From NCBI GenBank assembly GCA_017628205.1, contig JAGBZO010000021.1, positions 1 through 59,944 of the forward strand: a stretch of 59,944 nt of DNA. The letters are read 5' to 3'. The notes beneath the pieces are model-generated. The model was not told where the DNA came from. It made no database searches and was given only the letters and a program-made list of their open reading frames with translations. The position numbers and the translations under genes are program-made. This DNA comes from Duodenibacillus sp. Lineage in GTDB: Bacteria > Pseudomonadota > Gammaproteobacteria > Burkholderiales > Burkholderiaceae_F. Below are positions 53,093 to 59,944 of the stretch, piece by piece (the first letter of the stretch is position 1; every line of letters starts with the position of its first letter).

Positions 53093-53121
53093 AAAGGCTG
53101 CCGAATTTCGGCAGCCTTTTT
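53093..53121 (+). terminator. Terminator after ccpA
   Basis: AAAGGCTGCCGAA and TTCGGCAGCCTTTTT form a strong hairpin with a T-run. Confidence 0.9.
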
Positions 53122-53214
53122 GCGTTCCTCGGTTGCATTGGTCCGTTACCCGACGGATCTCGACCGATAGCGTCGCTGTTTACATTAACGAACCAAACGC
53201 GATATCATTGCCGT

Positions 53215-53233
53215 GCAAATGAGAATGATTATC
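53215..53233. promoter_or_regulatory. Fur-box-like site upstream of the copper ATPase gene
   Basis: GCAAATGAGAATGATTATC matches 15 of 19 positions of the classic Fur box. It lies 130 bases before the copA start. No CueR-type site was recognised, but the copper control site has not been excluded. Confidence 0.5.
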
Positions 53234-53362
53234 GAGTAAGAAGCTTTCTCGAAAGCGGGTATCCGGCTCGTTCACGACTCGAGATTGCTTTACACTTGAC
53301 GATCGACAAAGCGTGGCGATGCGGTGTCGCCGCCCAACGGTACGACGGAGCGCAAGACGTCG

Positions 53363-55927
53363 ATGAACACAACGAAAAAACAAACGTATCGTGTGACGGG
53401 GATGACCTGTTCGGCTTGTTCGGCACGCGTGGAAAAAGCCGTCGGTTCCGTTCCCGGAATCGACTCGGCAGGTGTCAACCTTTTGAAAAACACCCTCAGC
53501 GTTACCTACGATCCGGCCGTGTTTGACGAGGCGGGGCTGATGAAGGCCGTTGCGGGTGCCGGTTACGGCATCGCTTCCGAAACGAATTCCCAAACGTCGC
53601 AGGGGGTGACGTCTATCGATCCCGCTCAAACCGCCCGCTCGGAGACCGAGCGTCTCAAGCGCCGTCTCGGTTGGTCCGTCTTTTTTTGTTCCGTTTTAAT
53701 GTACGTGGCGATGGCGCCGATGTTCGGTTGGCCCGTGCCTGCGTATTTTTCCGATCCCGCTCATGCGCCGGCTCTGGCACTCACGCAATTTCTCTTGAGT
53801 TTGCCCGTCATTGCGCTTAACGTCGCGTTTTTCCGTAACGGTTGTTCGGCGCTGCTCAAAGGTGCTCCCAACATGGATTCGTTGGTGGCGATCGGTTCGG
53901 GCGCCTCGGCCGTTTTCGGTTTGCTCGCCTTGTATATGATGCTCGATGCGCAGGCAGCCGGCAACGTGACGGCCGTCGCGCATTACGCCCACAATTTGTA
54001 CTTCGATTCGTCCGCCATGATTTTGACCCTCATTACCGTGGGTAAAGTCTTTGAAGCGCGGGCCAAGGGTAAAACCACCGACGCCATCAGTCGTTTGGTC
54101 GCTCTGGTACCGACGCAATGCACCGTCCGGCGTGACGGTATCGAGGTGACCGTCAATGTCGATGCGTTACGCGTAGGCGATGTGGTACTCATTCGTACGG
54201 GTGAGCGTGTCCCTGTTGACGGTACGATCCTTGACGGCTGGGGAAGTGTTGACGAGTCGAGTCTCACGGGCGAGTCCGTGCCGATCGACAAAACGTCGGG
54301 CGACGAGGTTGCCGCCGGCGCCTTGCTGACTTCCGGCTTTATTCATGTGCGCACGACCCGCGTCGGAACCGATACCGCTTTGGCTCGTATTATCGCTCTG
54401 GTGGACGAAGCCACGGGCTCGAAAGCGCCGATCGCCCGTCTGGCCGATCGAGTGAGCGGCATTTTCGTTCCCTGTGTGATCGGTATCGCTCTCGTGACGA
54501 CGCTCGTTTGGCTGTGGCTTGGCGACGGTTGGGAACAGGCCGTTATGGCGGGGATCTCGGTTCTTGTGATCTCCTGTCCCTGTGCTCTGGGGTTGGCGAC
54601 GCCGACCGCCGTTATGGTCGGGATGGGCAAGGGAGCCGAGCACGGCATTTTGTTTAAAAACGCCGCGGTGCTCGAAGCGGTACAGGCGTGCGATGTCGTG
54701 GTGCTTGACAAGACAGGCACGCTGACGCAAGGCCGTCCCGTCGTGACCGACTTTGTTTTGGCCGATAACGTCGATGCTCGGGCCGTGCTGAGCGACATCA
54801 TTAGCGTTGAAGCGTGCTCCGAGCATCCTTTGGCACGTGCGATTGTCGCGTTCGGTCGCCATAACGGCGTCAATCCCGCATTGGCAAACGCGTTTGAGCA
54901 GCGTCCGGGTTCCGTGGCCGCTACGGTGGATGATCGACGCGTTAGCATCGGACGCCCGGATGGCCTCAATGGTGCGGCGACGAATCTGACACGTGCGATC
55001 GACGCGCTTGCCGACGATGGTAAGACCGTCCTCGTTTATTGGCGTGACGAAGTTCCCTTAGCCGTCATGGGGTTGGCCGATGCCGTCAAGGCGGACAGTG
55101 CCGAAGCGGTGGCCGCTCTCAAAGCGGACGGAAAGACCGTTTGGATGCTGACGGGCGACAATGCCGCGACGGCACGAGCCGTGGCGCAAGCAGTCGGTAT
55201 CGAACACGTCGTGGCGGGTGTTATGCCTGAAGACAAGCAACGGCATGTGCGACGCCTTCAATCCGCAGGTCATCGCGTCGTGATGGTCGGCGACGGGATC
55301 AACGACGCGCCGGCCCTGGTGGCAGCCGACGTCGGCATTGCCCTCGGTACCGGAACGGACGTGGCCGTCGCTTCGGCCGACGTCGTGCTGATGAAAGGCC
55401 GTCTGACTGATGTGGTTGCCGCCCTATGTTTGTCACGCTACGTTTTGACCAATATTCGTCAAAATCTCTTTTGGGCCTTCTTTTACAATACGGTGGGAAT
55501 CCCCTTGGCTGCCGGCGTCTTTTCCGTATGGCTCGGCTGGAGCTTGTCGCCCATGTTTGCGGCGGCCGCCATGAGCCTGAGTTCCTTCTGCGTCGTGACC
55601 AACGCGTTGCGCTTACGAGGCGTTCGATTGCCGCAGGCCGAAGGCACGACCGAGGTTGCCGACGAACCGTTACACGTTTCCTTGCCCGCACCGACGCTTC
55701 CCGAAGCGACCGTCGTGATGGAAATTCACGGCATGATGTGCTCGCATTGCACTGCCGACGTGCATCGGGCCTTGTCGGGCGTTCCCGGCGTGAAAACGGT
55801 CGAGGTCAGTCTGGAAAACAAGTCGGCCGTGGTGACGGCGCTCGAGACCGTTGAACTCGAGGGCCTGAAACAGGCCGTTGTGGAGTTGGATTTGTTTGAA
55901 GTCGTCTCCGTCGAGCGGAGCGCGTGA
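53363..55927 (+). CDS. copA: Copper-transporting P1B-type ATPase with N- and C-terminal HMA domains
   Basis: Exports Cu(I) from the cytoplasm, or loads cuproproteins, using ATP. About 854 residues. N-terminal HMA domain with GMTCSACSARVEKAVG, then membrane helices, DESSLTGESVPI, the channel motif SCPCALGLATPTA, the phosphorylated Asp in VVLDKTGTLTQG, and VGDGINDAPALV. A second HMA (GMMCSHCTADVHRALSG) sits at the C-terminus, near residue 790. A CopZ-like gene follows. The ATG at 53363 is chosen at the first HMA. Confidence 0.95.
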   Translation: MNTTKKQTYRVTGMTCSACSARVEKAVGSVPGIDSAGVNLLKNTLSVTYDPAVFDEAGLMKAVAGAGYGIASETNSQTSQGVTSIDPAQTARSETERLKRRLGWSVFFCSVLMYVAMAPMFGWPVPAYFSDPAHAPALALTQFLLSLPVIALNVAFFRNGCSALLKGAPNMDSLVAIGSGASAVFGLLALYMMLDAQAAGNVTAVAHYAHNLYFDSSAMILTLITVGKVFEARAKGKTTDAISRLVALVPTQCTVRRDGIEVTVNVDALRVGDVVLIRTGERVPVDGTILDGWGSVDESSLTGESVPIDKTSGDEVAAGALLTSGFIHVRTTRVGTDTALARIIALVDEATGSKAPIARLADRVSGIFVPCVIGIALVTTLVWLWLGDGWEQAVMAGISVLVISCPCALGLATPTAVMVGMGKGAEHGILFKNAAVLEAVQACDVVVLDKTGTLTQGRPVVTDFVLADNVDARAVLSDIISVEACSEHPLARAIVAFGRHNGVNPALANAFEQRPGSVAATVDDRRVSIGRPDGLNGAATNLTRAIDALADDGKTVLVYWRDEVPLAVMGLADAVKADSAEAVAALKADGKTVWMLTGDNAATARAVAQAVGIEHVVAGVMPEDKQRHVRRLQSAGHRVVMVGDGINDAPALVAADVGIALGTGTDVAVASADVVLMKGRLTDVVAALCLSRYVLTNIRQNLFWAFFYNTVGIPLAAGVFSVWLGWSLSPMFAAAAMSLSSFCVVTNALRLRGVRLPQAEGTTEVADEPLHVSLPAPTLPEATVVMEIHGMMCSHCTADVHRALSGVPGVKTVEVSLENKSAVVTALETVELEGLKQAVVELDLFEVVSVERSA

Positions 55928-55949
55928 TCTTTTATAGGAGTCTTCTGTT

Positions 55950-56171
55950 ATGAGCAAAATCAAAGTGGACGGCATGCATTGCCCCAACTGCCAAAAGCGT
56001 GTTTTGAAAGTGATCTCGGCATTGCCCGGCGCTCAGGGAGTAGTCGTCGATTTAGAAAAAGGCGAAGCCTCGTGGGAAGCCATCGACGTACCCGTTGAAG
56101 AAGTGATCGCCGCCGTCAAAGCGTTGGGTTTTGAAGCAAAGACCGCGTGTTGCTGCGGTTGCGGGAAGTAA
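55950..56171 (+). CDS. CopZ-like heavy-metal chaperone
   Basis: HMA protein of 73 residues with the metal site GMHCPNCQKRV (CxxC) in the first loop. The C-terminus is cysteine-rich (TACCCGCGK), which is unlike normal CopZ. It follows copA by 22 bases with AGGAG before the start and probably delivers copper to the ATPase. A terminator follows. Confidence 0.92.
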   Translation: MSKIKVDGMHCPNCQKRVLKVISALPGAQGVVVDLEKGEASWEAIDVPVEEVIAAVKALGFEAKTACCCGCGK

Positions 56172-56206
56172 TTCAACGGCGTAAACAGCTTCGTCTATGA
56201 AGAAAG

Positions 56207-56235
56207 ACGCTCGGTAGTCATACCGAGCGTTTTTT
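56207..56235 (+). terminator. Terminator after copZ-like gene
   Basis: ACGCTCGGTA...TACCGAGCGT hairpin followed by TTTTTT. Confidence 0.9.
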
Positions 56236-56387
56236 GTATTGCATCATACGGTCCGTAACGTGTGTGTCTTTTTTTTCTCTTTTTAAAACGTCTCGGTCAC
56301 CCTGAATGTCGAAAACTTGACGAAATATTGCGGGGGGGTAGGGTAAATACCGTGATTTGTTCCCTTAATTCATTTGTGAGGCAAGAA

Positions 56388-59087
56388 ATGAATAAAGTAT
56401 TTAAGAAAGTGTTTAATGCTGCACGCGGCATGATGATGGTTGTCAATGAAACGACGTCCTCCGTACAGACCGGCAAGAAGGCAGCCGTAACCTTAGCTGC
56501 TGTAGTTTCAACTTTAGTGGCTGGCTCAGCTGTAGCCGGTGTCAATGAATACGTTGGAATGGGATCCTCTTCTGCATCTGGCGGTGCCGTCAGAGGTAAT
56601 GCAAGCTCTGATTTAATCTATGAAGGGACTCTATTTAAGCAAAATACAGCTTTTTTGGGCGGTGCGATTTATGCCGAAGGAAAGTTGACGATCGAGGATT
56701 CTTCTTTTATCGAAAATAGTGCAACCTGGTCCGGTGCTATCGATGCTTATGGAGATACGTTAATCGTGGGTAGCACATTCACTGGGAATTCTGCCGTTAA
56801 GCATGCCGGTGCTGTTTATAACAATAGCGGTGCAATGCTCTCGATTGCTGACGGTACGGCTTTTAATGGAAACAAAGCCGAGTTCGGTGGTGCGATCTCG
56901 AATGACTCCACGGCGAATATCATCGCCACGACCAACAATGCTATCTCATTTGAGGGCAACGAAGCCACCGACTCCGGCGGTGCAATCTTCAATAGTGGAA
57001 AGGGACAGTTGGCTCTTGAGAATGTAAAGTTCAGCGACAACACGGTGGGTGATGCTGGTGGTGCTATTTATAGCAATGGCGATATTACGGCTCAAGGTGG
57101 AGAATTCGTCGGCAATTCGGCAGTAGGTGCAGGTGGTGCCATTTTTAGTGCGGGTACGCTCGCTGTTACTCAAACAGCCTTTATCAAAAATACAACGGAA
57201 GACTATGGAGGCGCAGTCGCAACGCTTAACGGACTTGTTGCGGAAGGCGTGAAATTTAAGTCCAACAGTGCCTATTCCGGTGGTGCTATTGGGGATTTTG
57301 CAAACTCTATCGGCACCATTGAAGTCAAGGCGGACTCCGTCTTTTATCAAAATGCTGCCATTGACGAAGGTGGGGCCATTCTCGTCCATAATAAGCTTTC
57401 CGTTACTGATACAAAATTCGTTGAGAATTCTGTAGTGGGTGATGGTGGGGCCATTGCAATTGGTGCCAATGGTTTGGTTACTATCAAGACTTCGAATTTT
57501 ATTGGCAATCAAGCTAAGGAACGTGGCGGTGCCGTTATGACTCGCCATGGGGATGAAAGCTCGAATAATACTAAGGCTAAACTGATTATCTCGGGATCGT
57601 CTTTTGAAAAGAATTCCGCAGCAAAGGAAGGCGGAGCTCTGCACAATTCGTTGAAGGATACGATTGTTCAATTGTCAGTTTTCAACGCTAATGCCGCTGG
57701 TCAAGACGGGGGTGCCATCTACAGTCATAAGTATGCGGGTAAGGATACCGGGACGCGCGCATCGATGACGGTAGAGGATTCCGTCTTCACGAACAATACG
57801 GCCGGTTCGAAGGGCGGTGCTATTTATAACACCGCGACGTTGACGTTTAAGGGGACGAATACGTTCTCGGGGAATACGGCTGGCGGCAAGGCCAACGATA
57901 TCTACAACACTGGTACGATTAAATTCGCTGATGGCGCTGTTTTATCCTTGGCCGGTGGTATTAACGGTGAAGGCGGGGTGATTGAAGGTGTCGGTTCCCT
58001 CGTTATTACCGATGCCGCCGCCACGATTCAAGGGCAAACGGTTGCCGATACGATTACGGCATCTGCAACGGGCTATGTGAATGACCAGTTGGGTGGCAAC
58101 GTAGCCGCTCTCAAGGCCAATCTGGGTGGCATTGCGGTCACCGGCATGCAAGAAGGTGCCGTGATGGGAGCCGTGAGTATGGCTGCCGACGGCAGTATCG
58201 TTACTAAGATCAATCAAAAGACCGAAGCCTTGGCCGACAAGGTCACGCTGGCACCGCAGGTGATGACGCGCATCATGATGAACGACCTGCGCAAGCGTAT
58301 GGGTGACATCCGTGCCGGCGAAGGCACGAACGGCGTTTGGGCTCGTTACAACGGCGGCGAAATGGGCGGCAGCGGTGTTTCCGCCGACTTCCATATGATT
58401 CAAGTCGGTATCGATACGGTTCCGACGGCCAATGCTCCTCGTCTCGGCGTGGCCTTCAGCTACGCTCAGACGGATGCCGACGACGCCTACGGCACCACGG
58501 AGATGGACTCCTACAGCCTCGCCGTTTACGGTACGAAGATGTATGACAACGGCCTGTTCGTCGACGTGATCGGTCGTATCGCCACGATGGACACCGACAT
58601 GGTCAACGCCGGCATGCAAGCCAAGATGGATAACATGGCCCTGAGCCTGTCGGGCGAATTGGGTTGGCGCTTTGACGTCATGAAGTCCGTCTTTGTCGAA
58701 CCGTCCGCCGAAATCACGTACACCTACACTGACGCCGACACGTTCACGATGGGTCGCGGTACGTATGAACTGGAAGCCACCGACTCCGTCGTGGGTCGTA
58801 TCGGTGTCGCTGCCGGTTTGACCTGTCCGAACAACAAGGGCGAAGTGTATGTTCGCGCGGCCGCCGTTCATGAATTTATGGGCGACACCACGATGAACTC
58901 GCGTATCGGCAAGGTCTCCGCCGCTCCGATCGTGACGGACGGCAAGGACACGTGGTTCGAATACGCCATCGGCGCGCAATATAACGTCAACAAGAACACC
59001 TACGTCTACGCCGACATCGAACGCACCTCCGGTGCCGCGCTCGATGAAGATTGGCGTGCCAACGTTGGCGTTCGTTATTCCTTCTGA
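56388..59087 (+). CDS. Autotransporter adhesin with ESPR and GGA-repeat passenger
   Basis: Type V secreted surface protein of about 899 residues. ATG 56388 follows GTGAGGCAAGAA. An extended signal peptide region (MNKVFKKVFNAARGMMMVVN) precedes a hydrophobic core (AAVTLAAVVSTLVAGSAVA). The passenger is built of 20-25-residue beta-helix repeats with GGAI, NSA and FxxN motifs, for example GGAIYSNGDI and GGAVMTRHGD. The C-terminal autotransporter beta-barrel (about 640-899) ends in NVGVRYSF, with the terminal Phe. The passenger is visibly richer in A+T than the barrel. It may mediate adhesion. Confidence 0.93.
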   Translation: MNKVFKKVFNAARGMMMVVNETTSSVQTGKKAAVTLAAVVSTLVAGSAVAGVNEYVGMGSSSASGGAVRGNASSDLIYEGTLFKQNTAFLGGAIYAEGKLTIEDSSFIENSATWSGAIDAYGDTLIVGSTFTGNSAVKHAGAVYNNSGAMLSIADGTAFNGNKAEFGGAISNDSTANIIATTNNAISFEGNEATDSGGAIFNSGKGQLALENVKFSDNTVGDAGGAIYSNGDITAQGGEFVGNSAVGAGGAIFSAGTLAVTQTAFIKNTTEDYGGAVATLNGLVAEGVKFKSNSAYSGGAIGDFANSIGTIEVKADSVFYQNAAIDEGGAILVHNKLSVTDTKFVENSVVGDGGAIAIGANGLVTIKTSNFIGNQAKERGGAVMTRHGDESSNNTKAKLIISGSSFEKNSAAKEGGALHNSLKDTIVQLSVFNANAAGQDGGAIYSHKYAGKDTGTRASMTVEDSVFTNNTAGSKGGAIYNTATLTFKGTNTFSGNTAGGKANDIYNTGTIKFADGAVLSLAGGINGEGGVIEGVGSLVITDAAATIQGQTVADTITASATGYVNDQLGGNVAALKANLGGIAVTGMQEGAVMGAVSMAADGSIVTKINQKTEALADKVTLAPQVMTRIMMNDLRKRMGDIRAGEGTNGVWARYNGGEMGGSGVSADFHMIQVGIDTVPTANAPRLGVAFSYAQTDADDAYGTTEMDSYSLAVYGTKMYDNGLFVDVIGRIATMDTDMVNAGMQAKMDNMALSLSGELGWRFDVMKSVFVEPSAEITYTYTDADTFTMGRGTYELEATDSVVGRIGVAAGLTCPNNKGEVYVRAAAVHEFMGDTTMNSRIGKVSAAPIVTDGKDTWFEYAIGAQYNVNKNTYVYADIERTSGAALDEDWRANVGVRYSF

Positions 59088-59119
59088 TGTTCTTTGTGAC
59101 ACAGTCGGTTAAGTAGCCA

Positions 59120-59160
59120 AATCCCGGTTGTCTCGATAAAAGGGACAATCGGGATTTTTT
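59120..59160 (+). terminator. Terminator after the autotransporter gene
   Basis: ATCCCGGTTGTC pairs with GACAATCGGGAT across a short loop and runs into TTTTTT. Confidence 0.88.
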
Positions 59161-59236
59161 CATATAGACGCACAAACGCTTCGTTTATAACTCTTGGATA
59201 GAATAGGGTTGTTTTCAACGACTAAACGAGCCACAA

Positions 59237-59698
59237 ATGAACGTAGAAGCGGTCAAGGAATTTTTGAACCAAAAAGGCATGCTCGATCACTACTTGGAAT
59301 TTGAAGGATCGAGCGCAACGGTAACGCTTGCAGCCGAGCAATTGGGTTGCGAGCCCGACCGCATTGCCAAAACCATCGCCTGCCAAAAGAAGGACGGAGG
59401 TGCAATCGTCATCGTCGCCAAAGGCACCGCGCGCATCGACAACGGCAAATTCAAACGAACCTTTGCCGAGAAGCCGCATTTTGTTCCGGTTGACGAATTG
59501 CCCGAACGTGTGGGGCATCCGATGGGCGGCGTCTGTCCCTTTGTTTTGAAGCCCGGTTGCGAGGTGTATTTGGACGAAAGTCTCAAAGCATTTGATGTGG
59601 TATATCCGGCCGCGGGAGCCCATAACAATGCCGTGCGCGTGACGCTCGATGAGCTTGGCACGTTGACAACCGATCGGTGGGTTGACGTCACCAAATAA
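59237..59698 (+). CDS. YbaK/EbsC-family aminoacyl-tRNA deacylase
   Basis: About 153 residues, probably clearing mis-charged aminoacyl-tRNAs (ProX/YbaK superfamily). Family features: the substrate-binding lysine region IAKTIACQKKDGGAIVIVAKG and the GHPMGGVCPFVLKPG segment. The C-terminal half has the PAAGAHNNAVRV motif. It is intact and stands alone, with terminators before and after. The amino acid it edits is not decided by sequence. Confidence 0.9.
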   Translation: MNVEAVKEFLNQKGMLDHYLEFEGSSATVTLAAEQLGCEPDRIAKTIACQKKDGGAIVIVAKGTARIDNGKFKRTFAEKPHFVPVDELPERVGHPMGGVCPFVLKPGCEVYLDESLKAFDVVYPAAGAHNNAVRVTLDELGTLTTDRWVDVTK

Positions 59699-59726
59699 CT
59701 CCAACCGACGCGATCGGTTGTATTGA

Positions 59727-59761
59727 AAGCGGAGTCCTCGATTTGTAGGGCTCCGCTTTTT
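59727..59761 (+). terminator. Terminator after ybaK-like gene
   Basis: AAGCGGAG and CTCCGCTT pair and are followed by T-run. Beyond this, to the end of the window, no gene was seen; a TTGACA near 59836 could be the -35 of a gene outside it. Confidence 0.8.
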
Positions 59762-59944
59762 GTTTGAGCCGAAGAAAGCGACTTGGGAGGAGTCTCCCTA
59801 CAAGGTTGTCAGTACGGAGGTTTTATTTTTTTTGGTTGACATCTGCATTGCATAAACTGTTTCAGCTGACTTGCCTCAATAAAGAATTATTAACTCTGTG
59901 GCGTCCCTTTTTATAAGGAATAGCTGAAATAAGCAACATGTTTA

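Noticed and set aside
1-59944. CRISPR arrays or intact insertion sequences
   Set aside because: No regularly spaced repeats and no transposase were found; the only mobile-element traces are the integrase remnants by tRNA-Ser.

Overview
The window reads as chromosome from an anaerobic or microaerophilic Gram-negative betaproteobacterium, most likely a gut-type Sutterellaceae relative (Burkholderiales). This is inference from gene content. The gene run cysS, alkA-like glycosylase, accA, tilS is typical of Burkholderiales. An ESPR-type autotransporter, LpxH and periplasmic c-type cytochromes indicate an outer membrane. No rRNA gene or marker gene fixes the genus.

Layout. (1) 207-9529 is a complete nitrous oxide reductase operon of the clade II (Wolinella-like) type: nosZ, nosB, nosD, nosG, nosC1, nosC2, nosH, nosF, nosL, nosY, with most genes overlapping or nearly touching. 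It is followed by a TtrS/TtrR-like sensor kinase and response regulator (9535-11936). A perfect 10-bp-arm palindrome lies upstream of nosZ. (2) 12061-13924 is a decayed integration site at tRNA-Ser(GGA). A tyrosine integrase has lost its catalytic tail and is fused in frame to the last 81 residues of a flavocytochrome c/fumarate reductase-like protein, and a second degenerate integrase tail follows. (3) 14010-17936 carries lysine/diaminopimelate synthesis by the acetylase route: dapA-dapB-dapH behind a lysine riboswitch with a terminator, and a divergent M20 deacetylase. (4) 18005-25365 holds rlhA, an ankyrin lipoprotein, an arsenic-type cluster (arsR, thioredoxin-like, permease, broken arsC), tatD and an acyl-CoA synthetase.

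(5) 25636-39273 is mostly housekeeping: a membrane protein behind a TetR-like palindrome, lpxH, two cyclophilins, a TPR protein, cysS, a DNA glycosylase, accA, tilS, two tandem AGCS amino acid symporters, rnhB and a fused ispDF. (6) 39355-43570 holds a phosphopantetheinyl transferase and a TAXI-TRAP transporter behind a near-perfect sigma-54 promoter. (7) 43724-47541 is a two-gene [FeFe]-hydrogenase operon in which a NuoF-tail/GltD-like flavoprotein partners a NuoG-type HydA. (8) 47627-51887 holds an unknown secreted protein, dCMP deaminase, a translationally coupled HNH nuclease and HIT hydrolase pair, and an MFS carrier. (9) 52068-56171 holds cytochrome c peroxidase, a copper P-type ATPase with a metal-binding domain at each end, and a CopZ-like chaperone. 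(10) 56388-59698 holds an autotransporter adhesin and a YbaK-family deacylase.

Together the genes suggest anaerobic respiration on N2O fed by menaquinol through NosG/H and NosC1/C2, hydrogen turnover linked to NAD(P)H, peroxide removal in the periplasm, copper handling that would suit the copper-rich NosZ, and uptake of amino acids and other small acids. The most unusual items are the nos operon paired with a TtrS-like sensor, the lysine riboswitch with acetylase DAP genes, the chimeric integrase, the hydrogenase pair with its questionable 5' end, and the HNH-HIT pair.
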